A stretch of 64,000 nucleotides of DNA, from positions 124,001 through 188,000 of the forward strand of contig CAVQJI010000037.1 of the NCBI GenBank assembly GCA_963712715.1, given 5' to 3'. The position numbers were made by a program, and so were the translations under genes. The notes beneath the pieces were generated by a model. It was not told the origin of the DNA, ran no database searches, and worked only from the letters and a program-made list of their open reading frames with translations. Of the stretch, positions 28,402 to 37,536 are shown one piece after another. Position 1 is the stretch's first letter. Each line of letters opens with the position of its first letter. The DNA is from JAFEDN01 sp963712715 (GTDB taxonomy: Bacteria; Pseudomonadota; Gammaproteobacteria; Coxiellales; Coxiellaceae).

Positions 28402-30079
28402 ATGAAGAAGAATTTACCCACGCCGATTGAATTAATGATTTATGAGTTTCTGACATCTGAAGAGTTTTTTTTATAATCCCCCACATTTACCGACATTCTT
28501 TAGAGTTGACGCGAAGCGCGGGCGGCAATCGCAAAAGGTTGGCTAACGAATTTTCTCAGTATTTTCGTCCTAATGAAATTGAGTCATATCATAGTCGGGA
28601 TATTACCCGGATATTATTAATAATGATTATGCATCGCCGTTTCACTTCGGGTATTCATTTGCACAATACGCCTTATTACCTCAATTTAATAGAGCAAGCC
28701 TTGGATGTTTTTCTTACAACCAGAAGACGCAATCTATTAAGGATTTTCCATGGGCGGCAGTAATAATGGGTAATTTAATGCGGGTAAAGGAAAAAGAAGA
28801 AGCGGTTAAATACTTTGAAATGGCGATTCATGCAGAGCCGCCGTTGCCTATCGCTAAGATTTTATTGGCTCGAACTTATGCCTATTCAGAGTCAGAGCGC
28901 AGGGGATTGCAAAAGTTGCGTCTATTGAGTGATATAAAAGAACATCCATTGCCGCCGGTTACGATATTTGATGATTTTATTCTTTTCCATTTAAAGCAGG
29001 TTGAAAAGTATATAGCGAAAGAGGCAGAAATTTATTAGCACTATATCCACTGCAAAGCAAGGAACATTTCCAGTTTCTTGAAAGAAATTTTTTCTATGAG
29101 AGAATTATCATTGAAGGAGCAGAGTTTATAACAGCAATGACTGAGAGTAAAAGTCAATTGCAATATTTTGAGGGGCTACAAGGCCAAATGAGTGAAACTA
29201 GGGACCCTGTTTTAGCCAGTCACATGGCTGCAGGGCTGATACGGATTTATTCAAAGCGACATTTGTTTCCAGAGTTACCTGAGCAAAAACTGAATGAACG
29301 AATCAATGCCTGCGTTCAAAAAGGTGGTTTTGATTTTTGTCTCAAAGGGTATCACGACGAATATGAGGAATTTCAAGAGATTTTATTAAGCTCCGTCAAG
29401 CTCGAAATTCCAATAAGACCTGGTTTATTGCGTTACTGTTACTTGCGCTTGGCTAATTATATGGCTGAAGGTTTATCAGAACAATTAATAAATCCAGACA
29501 AAATTTATCGGAAGGATAGTGACACTGGAATACTTTTGGCAAGGTATTGTAGCTGGATTACCAGAGGCGGTTTGGCGATTCAATATTTTTGTAAATAGCG
29601 AAGCGCCTACTCCTGATGCTTTAGTATCTGACTGGGAAGTGGATCTCACTAAAAATCCACTCGAAGAACCTGCCCAAGGGCTACTGTTTAGAATTTTCTT
29701 TGCAGCCCAGCAATCTCTAAAATGGATCTTGGGTCTATATTCAGATGGTGCTCTAACTTATAGCCAGGATCGCGCCAGGGAAAACTTAACTCAGTATACT
29801 AAACACAAGAACAGCTATGTGAGTGCATCTGCGAATATGGCGCTTGGTTTATTGTGCGCCCAAGAGCAGGATGCAAAAAAGGCTGAGCAGCATTACCATA
29901 AAGCAAAGAAAGACTTCCAGGCGAGTACCGATTATTTAAATTTTGCCAGGAAACAGGGATATCGGCTGCCGCCTTCTGTGGCGAAAAGTCAATCATTTCG
30001 GCTGATTAGCGAATGGGCCAAATCTCCTTATGAATCTATCGGCGCTGCTCCAGCCTTAAAATTTAACTCTAATGGTTAG
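28402..30079 (+). pseudogene. Broken TPR-like protein gene
   Basis: One gene split by at least four frame changes. It begins with a good ribosome site and MKKNLPTPIELMIYEFLTSE, breaks in a run of eight T at about 28465-28472, and continues as LTRSAGGNRKRLANEFSQYF. A further change near 28715 leads to MGNLMRVKEKEEAVKYFEMA (a TPR-like helix pair), then near 29036 to ALYPLQSKEHFQFLERN and onward to TESKSQLQYFEGLQG. A last change near 29560 gives the end, which has another TPR-like repeat (MALGLLCAQEQDAKKAEQHY). Corrected it would be about 550 residues. Role unknown. It sits between the two copies of the duplicated block. Confidence 0.65.
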
Positions 30080-30090
30080 GCTCTGTGTAA

Positions 30091-30697
30091 CGGAGCGCCT
30101 GAAAGACGCTTATCAAAGCTTCTTCCAGGCGCATATCAGTTCCCTGCGCCGCATCGGCTATCAGGAACCCTTCACCCGCCTGGAAGAAGGTTTAGAGCGG
30201 TATTACCATCATTTCCACGGCGCACGCTCCCGTCAGCCTGTTACTTGAATCTATGAGTTATAAACCATCACAAAGTGAATATGACAAAGACTTTTATGCC
30301 TGGTCTTTGCATAATGCTGCGTTGATTCGGGAAGGTCAGTTGTCGAAAGTTGATCTGAAAAATGTGGCGGAAGAGATTGAGAGTATCGGAAAAGGAAATA
30401 GACGCGAGCTAATCGGTCGATTATCCATTTTGTTGGCTCATCTTCTAAACTGGCAATTCCAACCCAGTCGTAGAGGAAAAAGTTGGGAACTCACTATTAA
30501 AGAGCAACGTTTTGAGGTTCAGGACCTTTTAAATGAAAGCCCCAGTTTAAGACATGAATTAGATGCGCAATTAAATCATGCTTATGAAAGAGCATTAATT
30601 ATCGCTGAAAAAGAAACGGGTTTAAATCACGACGCTTTTCCGGAATCCTGCCCTTTTTCTCTGAAAGAAGCTTTGAAAGAAAATTTTTTCCCAAAAT
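30091..30697 (+). repeat. Direct duplication, copy 2 (hldD 3' fragment + DUF29 gene)
   Basis: Second copy of the 27552-28160 block. Its hldD tail (bases 30091-30248, DAYQSFFQAHISSLRRIGY to a TGA) is in one uninterrupted frame, unlike copy 1, but is detached from any start and is a gene fragment. Confidence 0.9.
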
Positions 30698-30699
30698 AA
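30253..30699 (+). CDS. DUF29 protein, copy 2
   Basis: 148 residues from ATG, MSYKPSQSEYDKDFYAWSLH. Same DUF29 architecture as the first copy, mostly helical, with GRRGKSWELTIKEQR replaced by SRRGKSWELTIKEQR. This copy keeps its ATG and is the one likely to be expressed. Function of the family is not established. Confidence 0.82.
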   Translation: MSYKPSQSEYDKDFYAWSLHNAALIREGQLSKVDLKNVAEEIESIGKGNRRELIGRLSILLAHLLNWQFQPSRRGKSWELTIKEQRFEVQDLLNESPSLRHELDAQLNHAYERALIIAEKETGLNHDAFPESCPFSLKEALKENFFPK

Positions 30700-30867
30700 G
30701 TCCGGTTTTTCAAAGACGACTTTAATTATTCAGGTCAATAGGAGGTTTGTTTGTTATGCCTGTTACCAGGCATTTGACACCTGGCACGTTATAGGTTACG
30801 ATTATAGAACCAGCAAGGAGGATAAAGAAGACTATGTTGTAACTTACTAATTAGGGATTGATTATTT

Positions 30868-31146
30868 ATGATAAAAAACTTTTTACATAAGGGTTTAAGA
30901 GTATTTTATGAAACTGGAAAAACAAATAGAATACAAACGATTCACCAACGAAAATTGGTGCTAATATTAGCGCGATTAGATGCCATTCATAAACCTGAGG
31001 ATATGAATTTGCCTGGGTTAGATTTTCACAAATTAAGCGGCGATATGAAGGGCTGTTATGCTGTAAGCGTTAATAAAAATTGGCGTGTTGTTTTCCAATT
31101 TGATGGCAAGGATGCTTATAATGTTGATTATATAGATTATCATTAA
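30868..31146 (+). CDS. higB: HigB-type toxin (RelE/ParE superfamily)
   Basis: 92 residues. The opening FLHKGLRVFYETGKTNRIQ, the middle LPGLDFHKLSGDMKGCYAVSV and the end NWRVVFQFDGKDAYNVDYIDYH are the HigB pattern: a ribosome-dependent mRNA interferase of the RelE fold. Toxin first, antitoxin second, 76 bases apart, as usual for higBA. Autoregulation by HigA at the upstream promoter is expected from the family. Confidence 0.9.
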   Translation: MIKNFLHKGLRVFYETGKTNRIQTIHQRKLVLILARLDAIHKPEDMNLPGLDFHKLSGDMKGCYAVSVNKNWRVVFQFDGKDAYNVDYIDYH

Positions 31147-31222
31147 ATTTATAAGCAGTTGCAATAGATAAAAAATATTAAGCGTTATCCACGTAAGATG
31201 CGCTAGTTGAAAGGAGTTGCTT

Positions 31223-31555
31223 ATGATGCACTATGTACCACATCCCGGTGAATTTATCCGGGAAATTTGTTTAGAACCATTAGATATAACCGTAACTGAA
31301 GCTGCGCGTAAATTAGGCGTAACAAGAAAGGCTCTTTCTGAGTTGATTAATGGAAAAACAGGAATAAGCACTGAAATGGCGCTGCGATTAGCCAAAGCAT
31401 TTAATACAACACCAGAGAGTTGGTTAAGTCAACAAATGAATTATGATTTATGGGAAGCAAAACAGAAAAAAGGAAATATAGAGGTTGAGCCTCTGTGGAA
31501 AGGAAAAAAAATACGTCCCATACATCATTCTGTAACTCATAAGCATTCGTTATAA
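31223..31555 (+). CDS. higA: HigA-type antitoxin (XRE family)
   Basis: 110 residues. ATG at 31223 lies 6-7 bases after AAGGAG. It has HPGEFIREICLEPLDITVTE and the helix-turn-helix AARKLGVTRKALSELINGKT, then MALRLAKAFNTTPESWL, which is typical for HigA. The C-terminal tail is Lys-rich. Neutralises HigB and probably represses the pair. Confidence 0.9.
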   Translation: MMHYVPHPGEFIREICLEPLDITVTEAARKLGVTRKALSELINGKTGISTEMALRLAKAFNTTPESWLSQQMNYDLWEAKQKKGNIEVEPLWKGKKIRPIHHSVTHKHSL

Positions 31556-31636
31556 GAAAATTTTAGATATCGCCCATACTGGAATGCATGGTCTTAACTT
31601 ATTTATTTTTGAGCTTCGGGTAGGATTCAGGTCAAA

Positions 31637-31951
31637 TCATGGTTCATCGTTGAGCCCATCTGTCAGTGTGGTATTCCATTCCCACATTTCAGCGTTCAGT
31701 GCGGCGTCTTTTTCGATGACTGCTGCGCACTTATAAAGTGCCTGTTTCCGTCTTGAGATTTTCTTCTTGATTGGCGCAGGGTAAGTATCTTTTCTCCCTT
31801 CTTCAAAAAAATCATCGGGCAGTTCTGTCAGTAACTCAAAAGCTCTTTCCAGAGTTTTGGGTGTTTCATTAATAATAAGGTGATCTTTAAAAATTTCTGA
31901 CTCATCACTTTTCATTTGAGAATTTTTTCGTAACTCCCTGTTTATTTCCAT
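31637..31951 (-). CDS. VapB-like antitoxin remnant with a second antitoxin-like tail
   Basis: 104 residues. Residues 29-50 (ETPKTLERAFELLTELPDDF) match the C-terminal part of the VapB at 35571-35798 (EIPKTLERAFTLLTELPEDF), but the AbrB-type DNA-binding N-terminus is missing: the start reads MEINRELRKNSQMKSDESEI. The tail (SRRKQALYKCAAVIEKDAAL and AEMWEWNTTLTDGL) resembles another small antitoxin type. No toxin gene follows; the next gene is unrelated. Likely a degenerated orphan. Confidence 0.5.
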   Translation of the reverse strand: MEINRELRKNSQMKSDESEIFKDHLIINETPKTLERAFELLTELPDDFFEEGRKDTYPAPIKKKISRRKQALYKCAAVIEKDAALNAEMWEWNTTLTDGLNDEP

Positions 31952-31959
31952 GACTATCT

Positions 31960-32595
31960 CTATGTGTCTATGTTAAGGGTGTTAAAAAACGTATCATTGT
32001 TTGGGTCGGGATTCCAAACGTATTCCATTTTATGGGCGACTTCCTGAGCTTTTTGCTGGCCGTGAAAGCGTCTGATAACATAAAGGCTCATATCCATTCC
32101 GGCGGCTATTCCTGAGGAAGTAATAATATCGCCATCGTCCACCCACCGGGCCTGTTTTATCCAGTTCACCTGCGGGCCCTGCTGCATCACCCATGGGAAG
32201 GCCATTTTATTTGAAGTCGCACTGCGTTTATCTAACAGTCCGGTCCGGGCCAGAAGAGCCGCGCCGGTGCAGACGGTTAAAGTCAGCTCTGCTGTTGCAG
32301 AAGTTTTTTTGATCCAGTTGAGGATATTCTGATTATTGACTTCCTCGCGCGTGCCTAATCCGCCTGGAATCAATAATAAATGGATAGGTGAAGAGTTATC
32401 CGCAAAACCGGCTTCTGCTAAAACTGAAGGCCCCTGGATAGATTTAATCAAACCTTTTTTTTCGGCGATCAGGAGAATGTTAAATTCATCCGGCAGATTG
32501 CCGAATATTTCCAAAGGCCCAAAAACATCCAAAAGCTCGAAGCCTGGAAAAACCAGCACACCCAGCGTTTTGGTGAGAGGGAATTCTTTACTCAT
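31960..32595 (-). CDS. DJ-1/PfpI family protein
   Basis: 211 residues, a complete single-domain member. LGVLVFPGFELLDVFGPLEIF is the N-terminal motif of the GATase1-like group close to isonitrile hydratase; LLLIPGGLGTREE precedes the nucleophile elbow LTVCTGAALLARTGLLD (Cys) and TSSGIAAGMDMSLYVI follows. It lacks the AraC helix-turn-helix tail found in some relatives. Substrate unknown. It stands between toxin-antitoxin remnants and an ankyrin gene. Confidence 0.85.
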   Translation of the reverse strand: MSKEFPLTKTLGVLVFPGFELLDVFGPLEIFGNLPDEFNILLIAEKKGLIKSIQGPSVLAEAGFADNSSPIHLLLIPGGLGTREEVNNQNILNWIKKTSATAELTLTVCTGAALLARTGLLDKRSATSNKMAFPWVMQQGPQVNWIKQARWVDDGDIITSSGIAAGMDMSLYVIRRFHGQQKAQEVAHKMEYVWNPDPNNDTFFNTLNIDT

Positions 32596-32711
32596 CCTTT
32601 AAATACTACCATGTCGTCAGGAGGGAGGCGAGGGAGGCTAGGGCGGCTTGGAAAATTTTTCATTATTTAGTATTATTGCCGTTGAAATGAATACAAAAAC
32701 GAGAACGGGAA

Positions 32712-35090
32712 ATGCCAAAGAAAAAAAACAAAAAAAGCGCTGTAACCAATCAGGATAATTATGCCGAATCGTTTACCAATCCGCAAAAATTAGCGGAATT
32801 TTTACAAAAAATAAATGAGTGGAAGGTAAACGAACCGCTGCTGACATACAAAAACCAGCGGGGTGAAAATCTCATTCATGCGATTATTCTTGCGCCAAAA
32901 AAATGGGAGCTGGTCCGTTACATTGCTCCTTTGGCAAAGAAAGGTGTGGACCTCAATCATATCAACAACGTTTTTCTACCGCCAATTTTTTTGGCGCTTC
33001 AGTTAAAACATACAGAAGCCGTGCGATCCTTGTGTGACGCGGGTGCGGATCTTACCGTTAGCACACCGGATGGCCTTAATATTTTAGACATCACTCTTGC
33101 ATTTTCTGATTATCAAACGTATCGACAAATCTCTGTTTTTCTGGGTTTGAAAAAGTTTCAGTTAACGGCGGGGAATTTTTTATTAGAGTTGGCGGAAAAT
33201 GGAATGCTGATGCATATGCGACATCTCCAAAAAAAAGCGAAGGAATGGAAACTGCCTGTCAATATAAATTCAACACATCCTTTCAATCAACGCACAGCCG
33301 TGATAGCCGCTGTTAATGCCAAACAACTCGAAGTGGTAAACTATTTAATAGAAAATAAAGCTGATATTACTATTGAAGATTACCAGGGGTGGAATGCATT
33401 GATGCATAGTATTCGCGCAGGAGACGATAAGATTTTTACTGCGATTGCCGGCTCTGATGAAAAACTGGTTAACAAAATCGGCGGCTTTGGTCTACTCAGT
33501 CCATTGCAGATTGCCATAGAAAAAAATTCAAAATTTATAGAGCCACTCCTGGAAAGAAAAGCGGATATTAATGGAGAAAATAAAAATCGATACACGGCGC
33601 TTCATAGCGCCATCGCTCTTAATAAAGTCAATGTCATTCAATTTATTATTAATCATCCGGCATTTGATATGTCAAAATTCTTGAGAAAAATCGAATGTCT
33701 CAATCTGGCGATAGAATTTTGTGATCCTGTTATATTTGGGAAAATATTTCAGATTGTACGCTCTTTTATTGACCCTGATTATGAAGCAGAATTAATTCTC
33801 AGGCTTTATGAATTTGCTATTTCTTTAGAGAAAGAATCACATTTCAAATTTATGGTTGCACAGGAATTAAATTTTTACAATTATCCTGATAACCCTTTGA
33901 ATATCTGTTGTCGATTGAAAAAAACCAGTTTAATTAAATGGTTTTTCGAAACTCAATCGGAGAAGATAACCAAAACGCTTATGATAACTTCCCTGATCTA
34001 CAGCATTAATCATTCTTCCAAAACGATAGTTTTATTGCTGTCTAATTTAAGTTTTAGATTTTTTGAGGCGATAAAGAAAGATTCGGAAGTTGAATATTAC
34101 GCTTATAGAGACGCTCTTGCCTGTATATGTATTTTTAAAAATTGGCTTGATCTCGCTATAGAATTCCAGCCCACACTAAAATTTTTTATGAGTTCTCATT
34201 TATTTCGAGAATTCTCTAAAGATGTCTTGTTGTCTACTATTTCGTATTTACAAGGGATAGCGGGTGTGTCCTTACGGCTTAAGAATGAAAAGGGTATAGA
34301 AAATAATTCTTTCATATTTGATCCCATTTGTTCCAGGAAAAAAATTTTATCCAGTGTATTAAATTGTGTGCCTGGAATGATCGATTACATTCCAGATCAG
34401 AAAAATCCTCACCATTGGGTGCGGTTTTTTTATTCCAGTCAACCGGCTAATCCGGTCTATGTTCCGCCCGTCACCGATTCTAAATCTAAAGCGTTAACTG
34501 CTTTTTCTTTCTTAAGGCGCCAGGGTTTATCAGACAGTAAAATCCAATTAATCTTGCAGGAAAATAGAGAGCGTAAAATAATTCCCAGGTTATCCTTTAT
34601 GGACTCAAGGCAAACTAAAAATAATCAGTTTTTGCCATGTGCATGGTTTGGAGGCCAAATATTATCTTCGCATGATTATTTGATGCCCATCGAAAACGCC
34701 AAAATTCCCAATACTTTTTTATTAATTCCTGGTTCATTTAAAAAAATAGTTCCCATAAGAAGCCGGTGGCGTTTTCATCCTGATAATGGATTAAAGTCCC
34801 TCAAAGGAATGCCTTCGGTCACAGTCACCCTCCAGTTTAACGATAACCAATTTATCGAGTATAAAACAGAATTCTCTCATGAAATCATCTGGCCTGGGGC
34901 AGACAGGGTTTTATGTATCACCGTTCCGGTTGATAAACCAAAAGAGCAAAGAGGGGTTTTGATTCTTGCCGTGTACTATCTGGAGGGTGGTCTGCATCAT
35001 CACAGAACACAAACACATTTACCTGTGGAAATCCCGGTTCGTATGCCCGAGCTACGACAACCGGGTCAAAATCAGATATTTGAGTTTTAA
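32712..35090 (+). CDS. Ankyrin-repeat protein, candidate Dot/Icm effector
   Basis: 792 residues. The start is Lys-rich (MPKKKNKKSAVTNQ). Ankyrin-type repeats are readable in the first 320 residues: FLALQLKHTEAVRSLCDAGA, AVIAAVNAKQLEVVNYLIEN, LQIAIEKNSKFIEPLLERKA, TALHSAIALNKVNVIQFII. The middle has no recognised domain; residues from about 570 (HHWVRFFYSSQPANP) look like a separate beta-rich domain with His pairs (LEGGLHHHRTQTHLPVEIPV). No signal peptide and no membrane segment. Ankyrin proteins are frequent Dot/Icm substrates in Coxiella and Legionella, so secretion into the host is a reasonable inference but untested. No PmrA-like site was seen upstream. Confidence 0.8.
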   Translation: MPKKKNKKSAVTNQDNYAESFTNPQKLAEFLQKINEWKVNEPLLTYKNQRGENLIHAIILAPKKWELVRYIAPLAKKGVDLNHINNVFLPPIFLALQLKHTEAVRSLCDAGADLTVSTPDGLNILDITLAFSDYQTYRQISVFLGLKKFQLTAGNFLLELAENGMLMHMRHLQKKAKEWKLPVNINSTHPFNQRTAVIAAVNAKQLEVVNYLIENKADITIEDYQGWNALMHSIRAGDDKIFTAIAGSDEKLVNKIGGFGLLSPLQIAIEKNSKFIEPLLERKADINGENKNRYTALHSAIALNKVNVIQFIINHPAFDMSKFLRKIECLNLAIEFCDPVIFGKIFQIVRSFIDPDYEAELILRLYEFAISLEKESHFKFMVAQELNFYNYPDNPLNICCRLKKTSLIKWFFETQSEKITKTLMITSLIYSINHSSKTIVLLLSNLSFRFFEAIKKDSEVEYYAYRDALACICIFKNWLDLAIEFQPTLKFFMSSHLFREFSKDVLLSTISYLQGIAGVSLRLKNEKGIENNSFIFDPICSRKKILSSVLNCVPGMIDYIPDQKNPHHWVRFFYSSQPANPVYVPPVTDSKSKALTAFSFLRRQGLSDSKIQLILQENRERKIIPRLSFMDSRQTKNNQFLPCAWFGGQILSSHDYLMPIENAKIPNTFLLIPGSFKKIVPIRSRWRFHPDNGLKSLKGMPSVTVTLQFNDNQFIEYKTEFSHEIIWPGADRVLCITVPVDKPKEQRGVLILAVYYLEGGLHHHRTQTHLPVEIPVRMPELRQPGQNQIFEF

Positions 35091-35153
35091 CCCGGATATT
35101 TCACCAAACTTATGGCGTTGTGTTGTTGATCGTCGTCGTCGGTAGCGTTAATT

Positions 35154-35567
35154 TCATGGTTCATCAGTCCAGTTTTCCAGTTTAAGACGAGACACTCTGG
35201 AGAATTCTTTCATGTTATTAGTCACAATGATTAAATCTAAAGCTAAGGCATGCGCGGCAATCCAGATATCATTGTTCCCGATCGGTTTACCTTTTTTCTC
35301 AAGGTCGCTACGAACATCTCCATAACATCTCGCTGCATGGACCGGCAAAGGCAGTGGAGGGATCAGGCTGGTTAAATCTTCCAATACTTCAAGTGCTTTT
35401 TTAGGATGATGACTTCTTTTGGCTCCAAATGACAGTTCGCCAAAAGTAATTATCGACATTCCAATTTCGCCGACAGCCACTTGCTGAAATTTATTGAATA
35501 CATTAACGGGTTTTTGCTTCGCTATATAAATGCATATATTGGTATCTAGTAAATAACGTAACGGCAT
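35154..35567 (-). CDS. vapC: VapC toxin (PIN domain ribonuclease)
   Basis: 137 residues. The PIN acidic residues are present: LLDTNICIYIAKQ (Asp), IITFGELSFGAKRS (Glu), GNNDIWIAAHALALDLIIVTNN (Asp pair). Typical tRNA-cleaving VapC of the YRYLLDTN group. Lies 3 bases after vapB on the minus strand. Confidence 0.92.
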   Translation of the reverse strand: MPLRYLLDTNICIYIAKQKPVNVFNKFQQVAVGEIGMSIITFGELSFGAKRSHHPKKALEVLEDLTSLIPPLPLPVHAARCYGDVRSDLEKKGKPIGNNDIWIAAHALALDLIIVTNNMKEFSRVSRLKLENWTDEP

Positions 35568-35570
35568 ATA

Positions 35571-35798
35571 CTAAAAGTCCCGATCTTGAGGAGGGGCATC
35601 TTTCCTGCCGTCAATAAAAAAATCTTCCGGCAATTCTGTCAGCAAAGTGAAAGCTCGTTCCAAAGTTTTTGGTATTTCCCGAATAACAATATCGCCTTTC
35701 CTTCTAAAAATTTCCACCTCTTCACTCTTAATTTGAAATTCTTTAGGTAGCCTTACCGCTTGGGAGTTGCCGGATTTGAACACTTTAGTGATTTTCAT
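35571..35798 (-). CDS. vapB: VapB antitoxin
   Basis: 75 residues. AbrB/SpoVT-type N-terminus ITKVFKSGNSQAVRLPKEF binds DNA; the C-terminal half (TLERAFTLLTELPEDFF) wraps the toxin. Complete and directly upstream of vapC. Relative of the degenerate frame at 31637-31951. Confidence 0.92.
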   Translation of the reverse strand: MKITKVFKSGNSQAVRLPKEFQIKSEEVEIFRRKGDIVIREIPKTLERAFTLLTELPEDFFIDGRKDAPPQDRDF

Positions 35799-35898
35799 AG
35801 ATGCCTCTCAATGTATATACGATAAGTATATATGTTGAATAACCAAATAGCAAGAATTTAGGGGGAAAGACGAGGGAGGGCTAGGCTATGCGTCGGGG

Positions 35899-36061
35899 CA
35901 TAGGCGTCAAGTTAAGCGGTTGAGCACCAAAAAGCTAGTCATTGCAAGCGTGAGCGAAGCAATCCAGTTCGAACTTTGTAGAAATTCTGTACTGGATTGC
36001 TTCGCTCGCGCTCGCAATGACGGCGTCCTTAAGGAAAAAAACTCTTAGCTTGACGCCTATG
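35899..36061. mobile_element. 163-bp MITE-like element with 11-bp direct repeats (copy C)
   Basis: Inverted ends CATAGGCGTCAAGTTAAGC and GCTTGACGCCTATG enclose the 82-bp palindromic core (35939-36020). The element is bordered on both sides by the perfect 11-bp repeat ATGCGTCGGGG (35888-35898 and 36062-36072), which looks like a target duplication. It differs from the element at 48780-48943 at only about five positions. No coding capacity. Lies just downstream of icmX. Confidence 0.88.
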
Positions 36062-36109
36062 ATGCGTCGGGGGACGGGGGGGGATTTTTGAGCTTGTAAC
36101 GCTGGGGAC

Positions 36110-37516
36110 CTATGGGGTAGTCGTGGTATTAGTCGTCGCTGGGGGAGTGGTCCCGGCGGCGGCAGCGGCGGAGTTAATATCATCATTGCTGATATTGTTG
36201 GTGTCATAAGTGGTATTACTGGATGTGGCTGTGTTCGACGACGGCGGATTGTCCTGATTATTGCTGGGATTTGCGCCGCTGGAGAAAGCAGCGATAGCAG
36301 AGTTAACATCATTCACCTGCGTTTTCAGCAACATGCCCGCGGTCTCGCCGGCTTGCAGATTCAGCATCGCTAAAGCGCCCATCATTTTTTCGTTGTCGAG
36401 ATGGTTTTGATGAAGCTGGCTGGAAATTTCCGCTAATAATATCGTGTTTTTTCGGAGTAAATTTTCGGATGAATCCCCCGCGATTTCCTGGTACCATTTA
36501 GGATCGCTCAGGCGGTAATTGGCCCGGTATCTGGCAATTTGCATGGGGCTTGCGTAGCGATACATGACCACAGACTCACCGTCATCGTTTTTCAGGTTGA
36601 TCACCTGAGGTTCCACGCCAATGGCGCGGCTAATGGCGTCCAGCTGCGGATCCGCGACGGTCGTCATCAGCGGTTTGCGTTCCGCGGCAAGGCCCGTAAA
36701 AATATTGGTGGCGACGGATTTGGCAGCCATCGACGAACGAATGGTCATCTGATAATTTTTATACGCTTCATTATTGCGAAACTGGTCAATCTGCTGAGAC
36801 AATACTTTGACGCCCTGTTTCTGATATTGTAACAGCGCGCTTCGCAACTGGCTGAGATTAATGCCGTCGGCATAGGATTGATATTGTTTGGTGGCGTAGC
36901 CGATAAAATTCTCGCTGTTTTTCATCTGTTCGGGTGTGTAGGCTTCCGGCTCAACCAGCACGGAAAAGTTAAAGGCATCGTCATTGCGGCCCGGAGCGCC
37001 GAGATTCTTTTTCGTCCAGTAAGAACTGACTTCTATCCCCTGCACTAAAGAATAAATACTGTCGCTGGCTTCCAGATTTTTTAACTGGTTAATGTATGTG
37101 GTGCGCGCTGTGGTTTCCGCATTTACTTTTTTCACTTCCGGCTGGCTTTTGTTGGTGTAAGTCAGAGTCGAGGAAGAAAAGGGCTGCAGATTACGCTTCA
37201 CGGCGCGATCCGTTTCCAGGCTCACCTGTTCGCGCGTGCGGTTTTGAATGTCGTCCTGTTTATTGTTCAATTGCATGGAAGAAGTAAAGCTTTTATCCAG
37301 TTGATAAGCCAATTCATTCACGGTCTTAACGCTGGCCTTGCTGAGTCCTTCGATTCGATTACCCAGTTCCTGAATGGCGAGCACCACCCGGTGATCCACC
37401 ACAGGCTGAAGCGGGGGGGATGCGGGAGTGAGGGCAGGCGCGGTATCGGCGAAGGCCAGGCCGCTTCCGATGAGCATGGTCAGCGATGTGGCGAACAGAA
37501 TAGGTTTTTTCATCAT
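36110..37516 (-). CDS. icmX: Dot/Icm protein IcmX
   Basis: About 468 residues, secreted into the periplasm by a signal peptide (MMKKPILFATSLTMLIGSGLAFA). IcmX is an accessory protein of the type IVB system, and its place at the end of icmW-(small gene)-icmX matches Coxiella. Recognisable parts: LDKSFTSSMQLNNKQD, SDSIYSLVQGIEVSSYWTK, EMMG-type C-terminus (NEKMMGALAMLNLQAGETAG). The last 60 residues are low-complexity Asn/Ser/Thr/Ala/Pro. The start used is ATG at 37516, after AAAGAG; a TTG at 37543 is possible. Confidence 0.82.
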   Translation of the reverse strand: MMKKPILFATSLTMLIGSGLAFADTAPALTPASPPLQPVVDHRVVLAIQELGNRIEGLSKASVKTVNELAYQLDKSFTSSMQLNNKQDDIQNRTREQVSLETDRAVKRNLQPFSSSTLTYTNKSQPEVKKVNAETTARTTYINQLKNLEASDSIYSLVQGIEVSSYWTKKNLGAPGRNDDAFNFSVLVEPEAYTPEQMKNSENFIGYATKQYQSYADGINLSQLRSALLQYQKQGVKVLSQQIDQFRNNEAYKNYQMTIRSSMAAKSVATNIFTGLAAERKPLMTTVADPQLDAISRAIGVEPQVINLKNDDGESVVMYRYASPMQIARYRANYRLSDPKWYQEIAGDSSENLLRKNTILLAEISSQLHQNHLDNEKMMGALAMLNLQAGETAGMLLKTQVNDVNSAIAAFSSGANPSNNQDNPPSSNTATSSNTTYDTNNISNDDINSAAAAAGTTPPATTNTTTTP

Positions 37517-37536
37517 GGCGTTAATCTCTTTTTTTA

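Noticed and set aside
36030..36045. CTTAAGG inside the 163-bp element as another PmrA-type site
   Set aside because: It is a short palindrome within the repeat, lacks the first half-site at the right distance and has no -10 at 7 bases.
35935..36312. 125-residue minus-strand protein covering the MITE and the end of icmX
   Set aside because: Pro/Arg-rich shadow frame running through a palindromic repeat and antiparallel low-complexity icmX codons.
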